This document shows positions 43,835 through 53,105 of a stretch of DNA of 64,000 nt, one piece after another. The notes under the pieces are model-generated. The model saw nothing but the letters and a program-made list of their open reading frames with translations. It had not been told where the DNA came from and searched no databases. Position 1 is the first letter of the stretch; each line of letters opens with the position of its first letter. Source of the DNA: Thiobacillus denitrificans. Lineage in GTDB: Bacteria > Pseudomonadota > Gammaproteobacteria > Burkholderiales > Thiobacillaceae. The translations under genes were made by a program, and so were the position numbers. The stretch covers positions 41,513-105,512 of the forward strand of contig DDRS01000012.1 of assembly GCA_002343685.1 (NCBI GenBank). Reading direction: 5' to 3'.

Positions 43835-44615
43835 TGTTGAGGGTGGCCCGCAGGAACTCAAGCGTCCGCGTCCAGGAATCCTTGTCCGCCGCCGGATCGT
43901 ATTTCAACGGCAGGCCGAACTGCGCGGCATAGCTGTCTGCCTCGCGATTGGTGAAGGTATGCTTGGCACCCGGATAGCTCACTACCATGTAGTCGGCCTT
44001 GGCGTTGTCCATTTCCGCCCTGAACGCCTCGACCTGCTCGGGCGGTACGAGAGGATCGGCCTCGCCGGTGAAGATGCGCAGTTTGGTCTTGATGCTGCCC
44101 GGCTTCACCGATACGTCGGTCGCCAGGATGCCGTGATAGGTGATCGCCGCTTTCAGGGGTTCGCCGACCCGCACCATGTTGAGTACCACGCCTCCGCCGA
44201 AGCAGTAGCCCAGCGCGGCGATCTCGCCTTTCTTCACATTGGACTGTTTGGAGAGGAAGTGTTCCGCCGCCTGGAAACGGCTCAGAGCCAGTGGCGGATT
44301 CTTGTTGACGTTACCGGCCAGCGCACCGGCATCCTGTGGATTGTCGGCGACCTGGCCATTGCCATACATGTCGACGACCAGCGCCACATACCCTTCGGTC
44401 GCAAGCATGCGTGCCCGCTTGCGCGCGTAATCGTTTGCACCCCACCATTCCGGCACCACCAACACGCCGGCACGCTTGGCCTTGACGGCATCGTCATACG
44501 CCAGGAAGCCTTTCATGACGGTGTCGCCCGCCTTGTAGCTGACATCCTTGCCGATCACGGCAGCAAGGGCGGATGAAGTAAAAAACAACAATGACAGGGC
44601 AAGTGCGGTTTTCAT
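43827..44615 (-). CDS. Exported dienelactone hydrolase family protein
   Basis: The 262-residue alpha/beta-hydrolase has a signal peptide (KTALALSLLFFTSSALA) ending about residue 18. The catalytic Cys is in GYCFGGGVV, with FTGEADPLVP (Asp) and PGAKHTFTN (His) following. Most members are cytoplasmic; a periplasmic one is less usual, so the substrate is probably an external ester or lactone. It is translationally linked to folE by an 8-base overlap and divergent from the pseudouridine synthase. Confidence 0.9.
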   Translation of the reverse strand: MKTALALSLLFFTSSALAAVIGKDVSYKAGDTVMKGFLAYDDAVKAKRAGVLVVPEWWGANDYARKRARMLATEGYVALVVDMYGNGQVADNPQDAGALAGNVNKNPPLALSRFQAAEHFLSKQSNVKKGEIAALGYCFGGGVVLNMVRVGEPLKAAITYHGILATDVSVKPGSIKTKLRIFTGEADPLVPPEQVEAFRAEMDNAKADYMVVSYPGAKHTFTNREADSYAAQFGLPLKYDPAADKDSWTRTLEFLRATLNND

Positions 44616-44783
44616 CGGGCGTCTCCAGTTTGATCGATCGCGCGAGGCGACCGGGTTGTGCGGCCCAAAAGCATACCCTGCACAGCGCGGCAATAACAAC
44701 CGCGCCGGGGTAGATGCCTTGTGCCGGCTGTCGAAGGCACAGACATGGCGGTAAACTCGTGTCCTCTCTCCGACCCTGCCACC

Positions 44784-45506
44784 ATGACCGACTCCATCCG
44801 CCTCGCCAAACGTGTCGCCGAACTGCGCGGCTGCTCGCGCCGCGAAGCCGAACTCTTCATTACCGGCGGCTGGGTGCGGGTGGACGGCGTGGTGGTCGAG
44901 GAACCGCAGTTCCGCGTCGCCGAACAGCGCATCGAGATCGATCCCAGAGCCGATCTCACGCAGACCGAACCCGTCACGCTGCTGCTGCACCAACCGTCCG
45001 GCCATCACGCGGCGACAGGCGACCCGCCCGCGGCGCATCTGCTCACGCCCGCCACCTTGTGGGCCGAGGACACCTCCGGTATCCGGCCGCTGAAAAAACA
45101 TTTCGCCCAACTGACTCTGTGCGCGCCACTGGAGACGGACGCCAGCGGCCTCGTCGTCTTCACACAGGACTGGCGCATCGTACGCAAGCTGACCGCCGAT
45201 GCCGCCAACGTGGAACACGAAGTCATCGTCGAAGTCGCCGGCGAGCTGGCCCCCGACGGGCTCAAGCGGTTGAACCGGGGCATCCCTTTCAACGGCCGCA
45301 CGCCCTCCGCGATCAAGGTCAGCTGGCAAAGTGAAACCCGCTTGCGGGTCGCACTGAAAGGCACTCTGCCGGGGCAGATTGCCCATATGTGCGAAACCGC
45401 CGGTCTCAAGGTACTGTCGATGAAACGCATCCGCCTCGGCCGCATCCCGTTGGGAAAGCTGCCGCCCGGGCAATGGCGTTATTTACGGGACGATGAGCGG
45501 TTCTGA
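44784..45506 (+). CDS. rRNA pseudouridine synthase, RsuA/RluF family
   Basis: The 240-residue protein has an N-terminal S4 domain (IRLAKRVAELRGCSRREAEL, about 5-24) and a catalytic part with Asp in LETDASGLVVFTQDW (around 117-131), matching the GRLDxDTSGLLLLTNDG motif with substitutions. It also ends GKLPPGQWRYL, typical of RsuA/RluB/E/F. Length and order suggest an RluF-like large-subunit enzyme, but the exact site cannot be told. ATG 44784 is the start of the S4 homology. It is monocistronic. Confidence 0.88.
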   Translation: MTDSIRLAKRVAELRGCSRREAELFITGGWVRVDGVVVEEPQFRVAEQRIEIDPRADLTQTEPVTLLLHQPSGHHAATGDPPAAHLLTPATLWAEDTSGIRPLKKHFAQLTLCAPLETDASGLVVFTQDWRIVRKLTADAANVEHEVIVEVAGELAPDGLKRLNRGIPFNGRTPSAIKVSWQSETRLRVALKGTLPGQIAHMCETAGLKVLSMKRIRLGRIPLGKLPPGQWRYLRDDERF

Positions 45507-45698
45507 ACAGCGAAGGCATGGCCTGCCCGCTCAGAGACAGGCATGGCGGCGGTATTCCGGCCGTTGCCCGGACGTTACCGGCGGGCCCGAAAAGCGACCG
45601 GGAGGCCCTGGAGGAATGCAAGTCGGCCCGGGTAGGCTAATCTCATTGATAGTGCAGTCACAAATGTGCCACAAGACAGTTCTCAGAAGGTTCGACGC

Positions 45699-48293
45699 AT
45701 GGCACTGAGCAAAGACGTAGACGTCCCTGATGCCCCCCATGCCGGCCTCCGCCTCTTCAATCAGGACGACGCGGAGGCCCTGATCCGCTTCCAGGGTTCC
45801 ATTCTCAAGGAAGTGGCGCTTGGGGTCGACGACAGGGAGATTTGCAACCGGATTTGTCACCTGGGCGAAGGCATGGTGCCGGGTTCCATCGCCACCATCA
45901 TGCTGCTTGACGAGAAAGGGGTGCTCAATGTCCATGCCGCGCCCAGTGCGACTCCGCAAATTGCTGCCCGTCTCGACGGCCTGCGCCCCGGCCCTGAATC
46001 CGGTTCCTGCGGCAATGCCATCTATCGGCAGGAACCCGTCTACGTGGAAGACACGCTAAGCGATCCGAGATGGAAAGGGCTGAAACCGCTGGCCGAGGAA
46101 TTCAATCTGCAATCCTGCTGGTCGATCCCGATTTTTTCCAAGGGGCGACAAGCCGTGGGCACCTTCGCTCTAAGTGGCTTCGAAACCCGGATGCCCACCC
46201 CATTCCAGCAGCGGTTGATGGAAATTGCCGCATCCATCGTCGGCATCGTGCTCGAACGCAGGCAGCAGACCGATGCCTTGAAACGAAGCGAAGAGCAATT
46301 CAGGCTTCTGTTCGAAGCGGGAACAGACTCCAAGATGCTGCTATCCAAAGGCGGCCGGATCCTCGACCTCAACCACATCGCGCACCGGCGCCTGGGGTAT
46401 GCCAAGGAGGACATGCTGGGGCGGCGGGCGGCCGAATTCGTCACCCCGGAACACGCAGACCAGATCGCGGAGCGGCTGGCGCGCGTAAAGCGCGAAGGGC
46501 ATGCCACATATGAGTCGGCCCAGATGCACAAGAACGGTTCGATCATCCACGTGGAGATCAGCACGATCATCATCGAACTGGATGGCAAGGAGACTTATTA
46601 CAGCATCCTGCGTGACATCACCGAACGCAAACGGGCGGTGCAGGCACTGCATGAAAGCGAACAACGATTCCGCGACCTGGTGGAAACCACTGTGGACTGG
46701 ATATGGGAAACCGACGCCAATTTTCACTACACCTATGTCAGCCCCAGGGTCCGCGAGCTTTTTGGCTACAGCCCGGAGGAGCTGATCGGAAAAACGCCGT
46801 TCGACCTGATGCCCATGGAAGAAGCGCGGAGCCAGAGCGAGCGCATCTTGTCATTTGCCGGGCAACGCGCGCCGCTCGATCAGGTCGAGACCCAGCGGGT
46901 CCATCGCGACGGGCATATCGTGATTGTCGAGACGAGTGCACTGCCTCTCACGGATGCGTCCGGAAACCTGGTCGGCTATCGCGGCGTGTCGCGCGACATC
47001 ACCCGGCGAAAGGAGATGGAGCGCGCGCTGAGGGAAAACGAGGCGCACATCCGGGACATCCTGGAACACGCCCCGATAGGTCTGGCAACCGTCTCCCTGG
47101 AAGGGCATTTCCTGGAGGTCAATCAATCGCTTTGCAAGATTGTCGGCTATGAAAAGGATGAGCTCGAAAAGCTGACGTTCCAGAAAATCACCCATCCTGA
47201 GGACATCGGACCCGACCTCGACAATACGAGGCGACTGCTTGCAGGCGACATTCCGTTCTACAAGATGGAAAAACGCTACATCCGGAAGAACGGCGACAGC
47301 GTGTGGGTCCAGCTCACGGGCTCGCTGCTGCATGATGCCGAAGGCGAGCCCCTGCACTTCATCGCGCAAGTCGAGGACATCTCGGAACGCAAGCAATCCG
47401 AGCAACGCCTGAGACAGGCGCTGGAACTGACCGACGGCGTCATTCATGCCATTCCGGACCTGTTGTTTGAAGTCGATCAGGACGGCCGCTACCTCAACAT
47501 ATGGGCGCAAACGCCGGAACTGCTCGCTGCTCCCAAGGAGGTACTGCTTGGCAAGACGCTCACCGAGCTGCTCCCGCCCGATTCAGCCAGGGTGGCAATG
47601 GACTCGATTCGGGAAGCGGATGACAGGGGCCGTTCTTTCGGCAAGGTCATGCCGCTCGATCTGCCGCAAGGCATGAAATGGTTCGAGCTTTCCGTCGCGA
47701 AAAAGCAGGGCGACAGCCCTGCCGACCGGCGCTTCATCGTCTTGTCCCGGGACATCTCCGAACGCATGAGGATCCAGGAGCAACTGCAACAGCTGGCCTA
47801 TTACGACACGCTGACGAATCTTCCCAACCGCCGGTTTCTGCTCGAGAAACTCGACTGGGCGCTCATCCAGGCGAAACGCTACGGCAGATCGCTTGCGGTG
47901 ATGTTCCTGGATCTCGACCGGTTCAAGCAGGTCAACGACAACCTGGGCCACGACATTGGGGATCAGTTGCTCAAGGTGGTGGCCGCAAGGCTGAGCAACT
48001 GCGTGCGGAAGGGAGATATCGTATCGCGTCAGGGTGGAGATGAATTCATCATCGTCCTGACCGAAATCCACCGCCCCGAAGACGCCACCCGGGTGGCCGA
48101 GAAGATCATCGAATCCTTTCGCATCCCGGCCGAAATCGGCGCCCACCGGATTGCCATCGAGACGAGCATCGGCATCGCCATCCATCCCGTCAACGGCGAA
48201 GACGACGCCCGCGACCTGATGAAACGCGCCGACACGGCGATGTACGCGGTCAAGGAATCCGGCCGCAACGGTTATCAACTCGCCGGCGCCTGA
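45699..48293 (+). CDS. GAF-PAS multi-sensor diguanylate cyclase
   Basis: The 864-residue soluble protein has a GAF domain (about 25-190), then four PAS/PAC modules separated by DITERKRA-, DITRRKEM- and DISERKQS-type linkers, and a C-terminal GGDEF domain. The GGDEF motif is intact at 779-783 and the I-site is R770-K-G-D773, so it should be an active, feedback-inhibited cyclase. No EAL or transmembrane region is present. ATG 45699 has AAGG 8 bases upstream; an in-frame GTG at 45666 is an alternative. It is monocistronic and convergent with hemW. Confidence 0.93.
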   Translation: MALSKDVDVPDAPHAGLRLFNQDDAEALIRFQGSILKEVALGVDDREICNRICHLGEGMVPGSIATIMLLDEKGVLNVHAAPSATPQIAARLDGLRPGPESGSCGNAIYRQEPVYVEDTLSDPRWKGLKPLAEEFNLQSCWSIPIFSKGRQAVGTFALSGFETRMPTPFQQRLMEIAASIVGIVLERRQQTDALKRSEEQFRLLFEAGTDSKMLLSKGGRILDLNHIAHRRLGYAKEDMLGRRAAEFVTPEHADQIAERLARVKREGHATYESAQMHKNGSIIHVEISTIIIELDGKETYYSILRDITERKRAVQALHESEQRFRDLVETTVDWIWETDANFHYTYVSPRVRELFGYSPEELIGKTPFDLMPMEEARSQSERILSFAGQRAPLDQVETQRVHRDGHIVIVETSALPLTDASGNLVGYRGVSRDITRRKEMERALRENEAHIRDILEHAPIGLATVSLEGHFLEVNQSLCKIVGYEKDELEKLTFQKITHPEDIGPDLDNTRRLLAGDIPFYKMEKRYIRKNGDSVWVQLTGSLLHDAEGEPLHFIAQVEDISERKQSEQRLRQALELTDGVIHAIPDLLFEVDQDGRYLNIWAQTPELLAAPKEVLLGKTLTELLPPDSARVAMDSIREADDRGRSFGKVMPLDLPQGMKWFELSVAKKQGDSPADRRFIVLSRDISERMRIQEQLQQLAYYDTLTNLPNRRFLLEKLDWALIQAKRYGRSLAVMFLDLDRFKQVNDNLGHDIGDQLLKVVAARLSNCVRKGDIVSRQGGDEFIIVLTEIHRPEDATRVAEKIIESFRIPAEIGAHRIAIETSIGIAIHPVNGEDDARDLMKRADTAMYAVKESGRNGYQLAGA

Positions 48294-48314
48294 CTCATAA
48301 GGGAAAGCCCGCCG

Positions 48315-49493
48315 CTACCCCACCAGAAACAACGCCAGCAAATCGTTCAGGAACCGCTGCCCCTGCAAGGTCGGCTTGAGGCAGCTTGCATCGGTTTCCA
48401 GCAACCCGCGGCCCCGCGCATGTTCGAGGGCTGCCGCACAGACGATCAGCGGCAGCCCGGTACGCGCCTCGAACAGTGCGGCGGGCACACCCTCGTTGAG
48501 GCGCAGTGCGTTCATCATGAACTCGAACGGCAGGTCATCGCGCGTAAGCGTGCGAGCGTCGGCAATATGGGTACCCGCCTTGATGGCGTTCAGGTATTGC
48601 TGCGGATGCTTGGTACGCATCTGGCGAATGATGCGGTCGTGGAACGACAGCTTGCTGTGCGCACCGGCCCCGATACCCAGGTAATCACCGAACTGCCAGT
48701 AGTTCAGGTTGTGGCGACTGGCATGATGCGGCCGCGTATAAGCCGAGGTTTCGTAATGTTGCATGCCGGCTTCATTCAGCCTGGATTCGATAGCCATCTG
48801 CATGTCGGCGGCGAGATCGTCGTCGGGCAAGTTGGGCGGTGCGGCATGGCCGAACGGCGTGTTGGGTTCGAGTGTGAGGTGGTAGGCCGACAGGTGCGGC
48901 GGCTCGAAACTGAGCGCGGTATCGATGTCGGCCAGCGCCTCGGCCAGCGTCTGCCCCGGCAGGGCGAACATCAGGTCGAGATTGAAGGTGTCGAAATGCG
49001 TGGCGGCGAGTTCGGCCGCGCGGCGCGCTTCGCTGTCATCGTGAATGCGCCCGAGCGCCCGCAGATGACGCGGGTTGAAGCTCTGGATGCCGAGCGAGAC
49101 GCGCGTCACGCCCGCTTCGCGGAAACCGGCGAACTTGTCGGCCTCCACCGTGCCGGGGTTGGCTTCCAAGGTGATTTCCGCACCGGGCATCAATTGCGTC
49201 AGGGTGCGTACGCCGGTGAGGATACGGTCGATCCCCTCCGCAGAAAACAGACTGGGGGTGCCGCCGCCGAAGAACACCGTGTGGATTTTTCGCCCCCAGA
49301 TGTCGGGCAGAGCGCGTTCGAGGTCGAGCAGCAACGCGTCGATGTAGGCGGCTTCCGGAAGGGTCTGCGCGGCGTGCGAGTTGAAGTCGCAATACGGGCA
49401 CTTCTTCACGCACCACGGCAGGTGGATGTAGAGCGACAGCGGCAGCTGGGTTGTCAGGCCGCCGTTGAATAAGCGGATGACGGTTTCAGCCAA
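48315..49493 (-). CDS. hemW: Radical SAM heme chaperone HemW
   Basis: The 392-residue protein carries the radical SAM cluster motif CVKKCPYC preceded by LYIHLPWC at about 22-33, VFFGGGTPSLF, and the C-terminal HemN-like domain. HemW delivers heme to respiratory enzymes and lacks the coproporphyrinogen oxidase activity of HemN. The start is a TTG at 49493 overlapping the rdgB stop by 8 bases; a later start cannot be excluded. It is the last gene of a kinase-PP2C-rph-rdgB-hemW series. Confidence 0.93.
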   Translation of the reverse strand: MAETVIRLFNGGLTTQLPLSLYIHLPWCVKKCPYCDFNSHAAQTLPEAAYIDALLLDLERALPDIWGRKIHTVFFGGGTPSLFSAEGIDRILTGVRTLTQLMPGAEITLEANPGTVEADKFAGFREAGVTRVSLGIQSFNPRHLRALGRIHDDSEARRAAELAATHFDTFNLDLMFALPGQTLAEALADIDTALSFEPPHLSAYHLTLEPNTPFGHAAPPNLPDDDLAADMQMAIESRLNEAGMQHYETSAYTRPHHASRHNLNYWQFGDYLGIGAGAHSKLSFHDRIIRQMRTKHPQQYLNAIKAGTHIADARTLTRDDLPFEFMMNALRLNEGVPAALFEARTGLPLIVCAAALEHARGRGLLETDASCLKPTLQGQRFLNDLLALFLVG

Positions 49494-50076
49494 GCCGTTT
49501 CAGCTTGTCGGCCAGTTCGCGCAAGGCCTGGCCGCGATGCGAAATGGCGTTTTTCTCGTCTTCGCCGAGTTCGGCACCGGTTTTCCCAAACTGGGGCAGC
49601 AGGAAATACGGGTCGTAGCCGAAGCCATTTTCGCCACGCGGCGTGTCGATGATCTCGCCGTGCCAGCGCCCCTCGGCAATGAGCGGCTCGGGGTCGTCGG
49701 CATAACGAACCAGCACCATCACGCAATAGTAGTGGGCGCAGCGGTTGGGCTGCCCCTGCAGGGCGGCGATGAGCTTTTCGTTGTTGCGCGCGTCGGACTT
49801 CGGCTCGCCGGCATAGCGTGCGGAATACACACCGGGCGCACCGTTCAGCGCTTCGACACAGATGCCCGAATCGTCTGCCAGCGCCGGCAGGCCGGTGTGT
49901 GCGCTGGCATGGCGCGCCTTGGCCAGACAGTTTTCAATAAACGTGACGTGCGGCTCAGGACATTCGGGGACGCCAAAATCGGACTGCGGCGCCGCTTCGA
50001 TTGCGAGCGGTTCGAGGATGCGCGCAATTTCGCGCAGCTTGCCCGGATTGCCCGAGGCGATGACCAGTTTCTTCAT
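49486..50076 (-). CDS. rdgB: XTP/dITP diphosphatase (RdgB/HAM1)
   Basis: The 196-residue enzyme hydrolyses non-canonical purine triphosphates to monophosphates. The family signatures are intact: SGNPGKLREI (residues 8-17), FIENCLAKARHA, ALADDSGICVEAL and GFGYDPYFLLPQ, with KNAISHRGQAL at the C-terminus. It overlaps rph by 4 bases (ATGA) and hemW by 8 bases, so the three are translationally coupled. Removing inosine and xanthosine triphosphates fits beside a tRNA-processing nuclease. Confidence 0.96.
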   Translation of the reverse strand: MKKLVIASGNPGKLREIARILEPLAIEAAPQSDFGVPECPEPHVTFIENCLAKARHASAHTGLPALADDSGICVEALNGAPGVYSARYAGEPKSDARNNEKLIAALQGQPNRCAHYYCVMVLVRYADDPEPLIAEGRWHGEIIDTPRGENGFGYDPYFLLPQFGKTGAELGEDEKNAISHRGQALRELADKLKRLG

Positions 50077-50801
50077 GATGCCAACACCTTCTGCTGGGCT
50101 ACGGTGATCTGGCCGATGCCCGCGGTGGCGAGATCGAGCAATGCCTCCAGCGTGGTACGGGAGAACGGCGCGCCCTCGGCCGTGCCCTGCACTTCGACGA
50201 TGCCGCCGCTGCCGGTCATCACTACGTTCATATCGGTGTCGCAGCCGGAGTCTTCGAGATAATCCAGGTCGAGCACCGGCTGGCCCCGGTAGACGCCGAC
50301 CGAGACGGCGGCAATGCTGTCGGTCAGCGGAGTCTCGGCCAGTTTGCCGTCAGCGAGCAGGCCGGCGATAGCGTCGGCCACTGCCACATAAGCGCCGCAA
50401 ATGCTGGCGCAGCGGGTACTACCGTCGGCCTGCAGCACGTCGCAGTCGATGTGCAGGGTGCGCTCGCCGAGTTTTTTCAGGTCGACCACCGCACGCAGAC
50501 TGCGTCCGATCAGGCGCTGGATTTCCTGGGTGCGGCCAGACTGTTTGCCGCGCGCAGCCTCACGGTCGGTGCGGGTGTGGGTGGAACGCGGCAGCATGCC
50601 GTATTCGGCCGTCACCCAGCCTTCGCCGCAGCCCTTCTTGTGCGGCGGAATCTTGTCGAGCACGCTGGCGGTGCACAGCACGCGAGTATCGCCCATGGCG
50701 ACCAGCACCGAGCCTTCGGCGTGTTTGGTGAACTTGCGGGTGAACGAAAGCGTGCGCAGCGTATCGGGCGCGCGTCCGCTGGGACGGGTCGGATCGGACA
50801 T
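50073..50801 (-). CDS. rph: Ribonuclease PH
   Basis: The 242-residue phosphorolytic exonuclease trims tRNA 3' ends. It shows RTLSFTRKFTKHAEGSVLVA, the phosphate-binding TRTDREAARGKQSGRTQEIQ (about 74-93), and DCDVLQADGSTRCASICGAY. All active-site Arg and Asp residues of the family are visible, unlike the frameshifted copy in E. coli K-12. It lies 89 bases downstream of the PP2C gene and overlaps rdgB. Confidence 0.97.
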   Translation of the reverse strand: MSDPTRPSGRAPDTLRTLSFTRKFTKHAEGSVLVAMGDTRVLCTASVLDKIPPHKKGCGEGWVTAEYGMLPRSTHTRTDREAARGKQSGRTQEIQRLIGRSLRAVVDLKKLGERTLHIDCDVLQADGSTRCASICGAYVAVADAIAGLLADGKLAETPLTDSIAAVSVGVYRGQPVLDLDYLEDSGCDTDMNVVMTGSGGIVEVQGTAEGAPFSRTTLEALLDLATAGIGQITVAQQKVLAS

Positions 50802-50890
50802 GGTGGCCAGTTCAAAATGGAAAACGCGATTTTACCGCGTCAAGCCTGCCGGGCGTGTTGCCGGTGCCGGCCTGCCACCGCAGTGATTGC

Positions 50891-51799
50891 TTATTTGGCG
50901 GAGATTTTCTGGATGGCCTGCTGGATTTCGGCGATGGCACGTTCGATCTCGTCGTCCGACACGGCCGGCGTGCCATGCAGCGGACGCATCGCGTTGATCT
51001 GGGTGGTGACACCGCCGTCCGGCAGCGCCAGGGTGGAAATGGAATCCTTGCTCGGCATGCGCGCCTCGCCCCAGGTCATGGCAATGAGACTGAGATTGTC
51101 GCCGTGCTCGCCGCCGCGAAATTCGGCGTGATCCATCAGGTGGCGCACCGCGTCTTCCAGCGTGTAGGCATGCAGCAGGGCCGACACTTCCGGGATGTTG
51201 ATCATGCCCCAGATGCCGTCGGTGCACAGCAGCATGGTGTCGGCGTCGTGCAACGGAATCGGTGCGCTGCACTCCATCTGCGGCGTCATGTAGCCGCCCA
51301 GGCAGTTGGACACCTTGTTGCGTTCCGGATGGTGGCCCGCCTCTTCCTCGCTGATGATGCCGTCGCGCACCAGCTGGGCGACGGCCGTGTGGTCCTCGGT
51401 GCGCGCGATCAGGCTGCCGTCGCTGAACAGATACAGGCGCGAATCGCCCACGTGCGCCCAATAGGCCATGTTGTCCTGCACCACGGCGGCGACGACCGTG
51501 GTGTGAGGAATTTCCAGCAGATCCTGCTCGACCGCGTAATCGTTGATGGCGAAATGCGCACGCGTCGTGGTGTCGGCCAGGAACGCCATGGGGTCGTCCA
51601 GGCGCGGCTTGGCCATTTTCTGGAACTGGTCGGTCAGCGTCTGCACCGCGATCTGCGCGGCGATCTCGCCGTGCATGTGGCCGCCCATGCCGTCGGCCAC
51701 CACCATCAGCAGGGCCTCGCGGCTGTAGGAATAGGCGACCCGGTCCTGGTTGTTCTTGCGCCCGCCCTGACGCGACGCCTGGTAAATGGTGAATTTCAT
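50891..51799 (-). CDS. PP2C-type Ser/Thr protein phosphatase
   Basis: The 302-residue protein has the PPM signatures: GGRKNNQDRVAY (residues 12-23), VVADGMGGHMHGE with the metal-binding Asp-Gly, AHVGDSRLYLF, LLCTDGIWGMI and GDNLSLIAMTW. It dephosphorylates Ser/Thr phosphoproteins with Mn2+ or Mg2+. It lies downstream of a Ser/Thr kinase on the same strand, which forms a natural kinase/phosphatase pair, across a 247-base gap. About 50 C-terminal residues are an Ala/Gln-rich extension outside the catalytic fold. Confidence 0.93.
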   Translation of the reverse strand: MKFTIYQASRQGGRKNNQDRVAYSYSREALLMVVADGMGGHMHGEIAAQIAVQTLTDQFQKMAKPRLDDPMAFLADTTTRAHFAINDYAVEQDLLEIPHTTVVAAVVQDNMAYWAHVGDSRLYLFSDGSLIARTEDHTAVAQLVRDGIISEEEAGHHPERNKVSNCLGGYMTPQMECSAPIPLHDADTMLLCTDGIWGMINIPEVSALLHAYTLEDAVRHLMDHAEFRGGEHGDNLSLIAMTWGEARMPSKDSISTLALPDGGVTTQINAMRPLHGTPAVSDDEIERAIAEIQQAIQKISAK

Positions 51800-52046
51800 C
51801 TCAACCTGAAAACCTCAGTTGGGCGCGCCCGATGGTGCGTCCGGGCGGGTGGCTGCCGCGAAGCAAGGAGGCGGCAGGCTCATGCCTGCAACGACGAGCG
51901 ACAAAGGCAGGCGCTCGACCGGGCGTGTCATCGGGTGCGTAGCGGGCTCAGCCGGTCGGGGGGGGTAATCGAAGGCGAAAGAATCAATATCCATGCAACA
52001 TTTCGTAGGGTTAAAGCGGTCAACTGAAGTTTCCAGGTTCAATACT

Positions 52047-52991
52047 TTAGAACAATTCGCGGTTCAGTGAACGCTTGATGCTGGAAAGCAACGAAGACCG
52101 CGGCGGCGTCATGGCGCTGCGGTCCATCAGCACTTTCTGCAGGCTGAACACGCTTTGCGGGCGCTCCATGTAGTTGAGCTTGAGGCACTGATCGACGGTT
52201 TCCAGCAACTGGTCGGAATAGGCGCCGCGCCAGTTCACCGTCGCCGGCACCAGCTTGTCGTTGAGCAGCCGCGCCTCGGCCGCCTGCGGCGGATAGCCGG
52301 CCAGGCATGCATACAGGCTGGCGCCGACGCTGTAGATATCGGTCCACGGTCCCAGCCGCTCGCGGTTGTGGTACTGCTCGGGGGCGGCGAAGCCCGGCGT
52401 GTACATCGGCTGCAGCTTGCTCTCCTCCTGGGTCAGCGTCTGTCGCGCCGCGCCGAAGTCGATCAGTACCGGCGAGCCGTCCAGACGGATGTAGAGATTG
52501 GAGGGTTTGATGTCGAGATGCAGCAATTTATGCGTATGTACCTCGCGCAGGCCGTTCAGCAACTGCGCGAACACGCGGCGGATGAAGCTTTCGCGGATGG
52601 AACCGCGATTGGCCTGGATGTGCTGCTGCAAGGTCTTGCCGCGCTCGAAGCGCATCACCATGTATACGGTGTCGTTGGCACGGAAGAAGTTGATCACGCG
52701 CACGACATTGGGGTGGTCGATCAGCGCCAGCGCCCGGCCTTCCTCGAAGAAGCACTTCATGCCGTGGCGGAAGATGTTGTTGTTTTCGGTCGAGTTGGCC
52801 TGGACGATGACCGACCCTTCGGTACGCAGCACCAGCGCGCCCGGCAGGTATTCCTTGATCGCCACTGACTGGTTGGCGTCATCGCGCGCCAGATAGACCA
52901 TACTGAAGCCACCCCCGCCGATTTTGCGCACGATGGTGTATTCGTTGAGCCGGTATCCGTTGGGGAGCGCCTGATTGGGTTGAGTCGCCAT
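52047..52991 (-). CDS. Ser/Thr protein kinase (Hanks type)
   Basis: The 314-residue soluble kinase shows the glycine loop KIGGGGFSMVYLA (about 22-34), the lysine in VAIKEYL, the catalytic loop HLDIKPSN, DFGAARQ and the APE-like APEQY. There is no transmembrane segment and no sensor domain, so it acts in the cytoplasm. The activation segment between DFG and APE is complete. Its partner is probably the PP2C phosphatase that follows. It starts at ATG 52991 and is divergent from yicC by 114 bases. Confidence 0.93.
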   Translation of the reverse strand: MATQPNQALPNGYRLNEYTIVRKIGGGGFSMVYLARDDANQSVAIKEYLPGALVLRTEGSVIVQANSTENNNIFRHGMKCFFEEGRALALIDHPNVVRVINFFRANDTVYMVMRFERGKTLQQHIQANRGSIRESFIRRVFAQLLNGLREVHTHKLLHLDIKPSNLYIRLDGSPVLIDFGAARQTLTQEESKLQPMYTPGFAAPEQYHNRERLGPWTDIYSVGASLYACLAGYPPQAAEARLLNDKLVPATVNWRGAYSDQLLETVDQCLKLNYMERPQSVFSLQKVLMDRSAMTPPRSSLLSSIKRSLNRELF

Positions 52992-53105
52992 AATCGAACG
53001 TCTATTATCTTTTCTATTTCTAGCTGGCAAAGCCGGCAAAATCCACTACCGGTTGCATGCCGGCACCATTACTCAATCACCCAATAACTTATTTGACCAT
53101 CCTTC

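Noticed and set aside
51815..52042. A 75-codon frame in the kinase-PP2C gap with a weak signal-peptide look
   Set aside because: It has no ribosome site and a Pro/Ala-rich translation; I could not support it over chance. It deserves a look only if the gap proves conserved.
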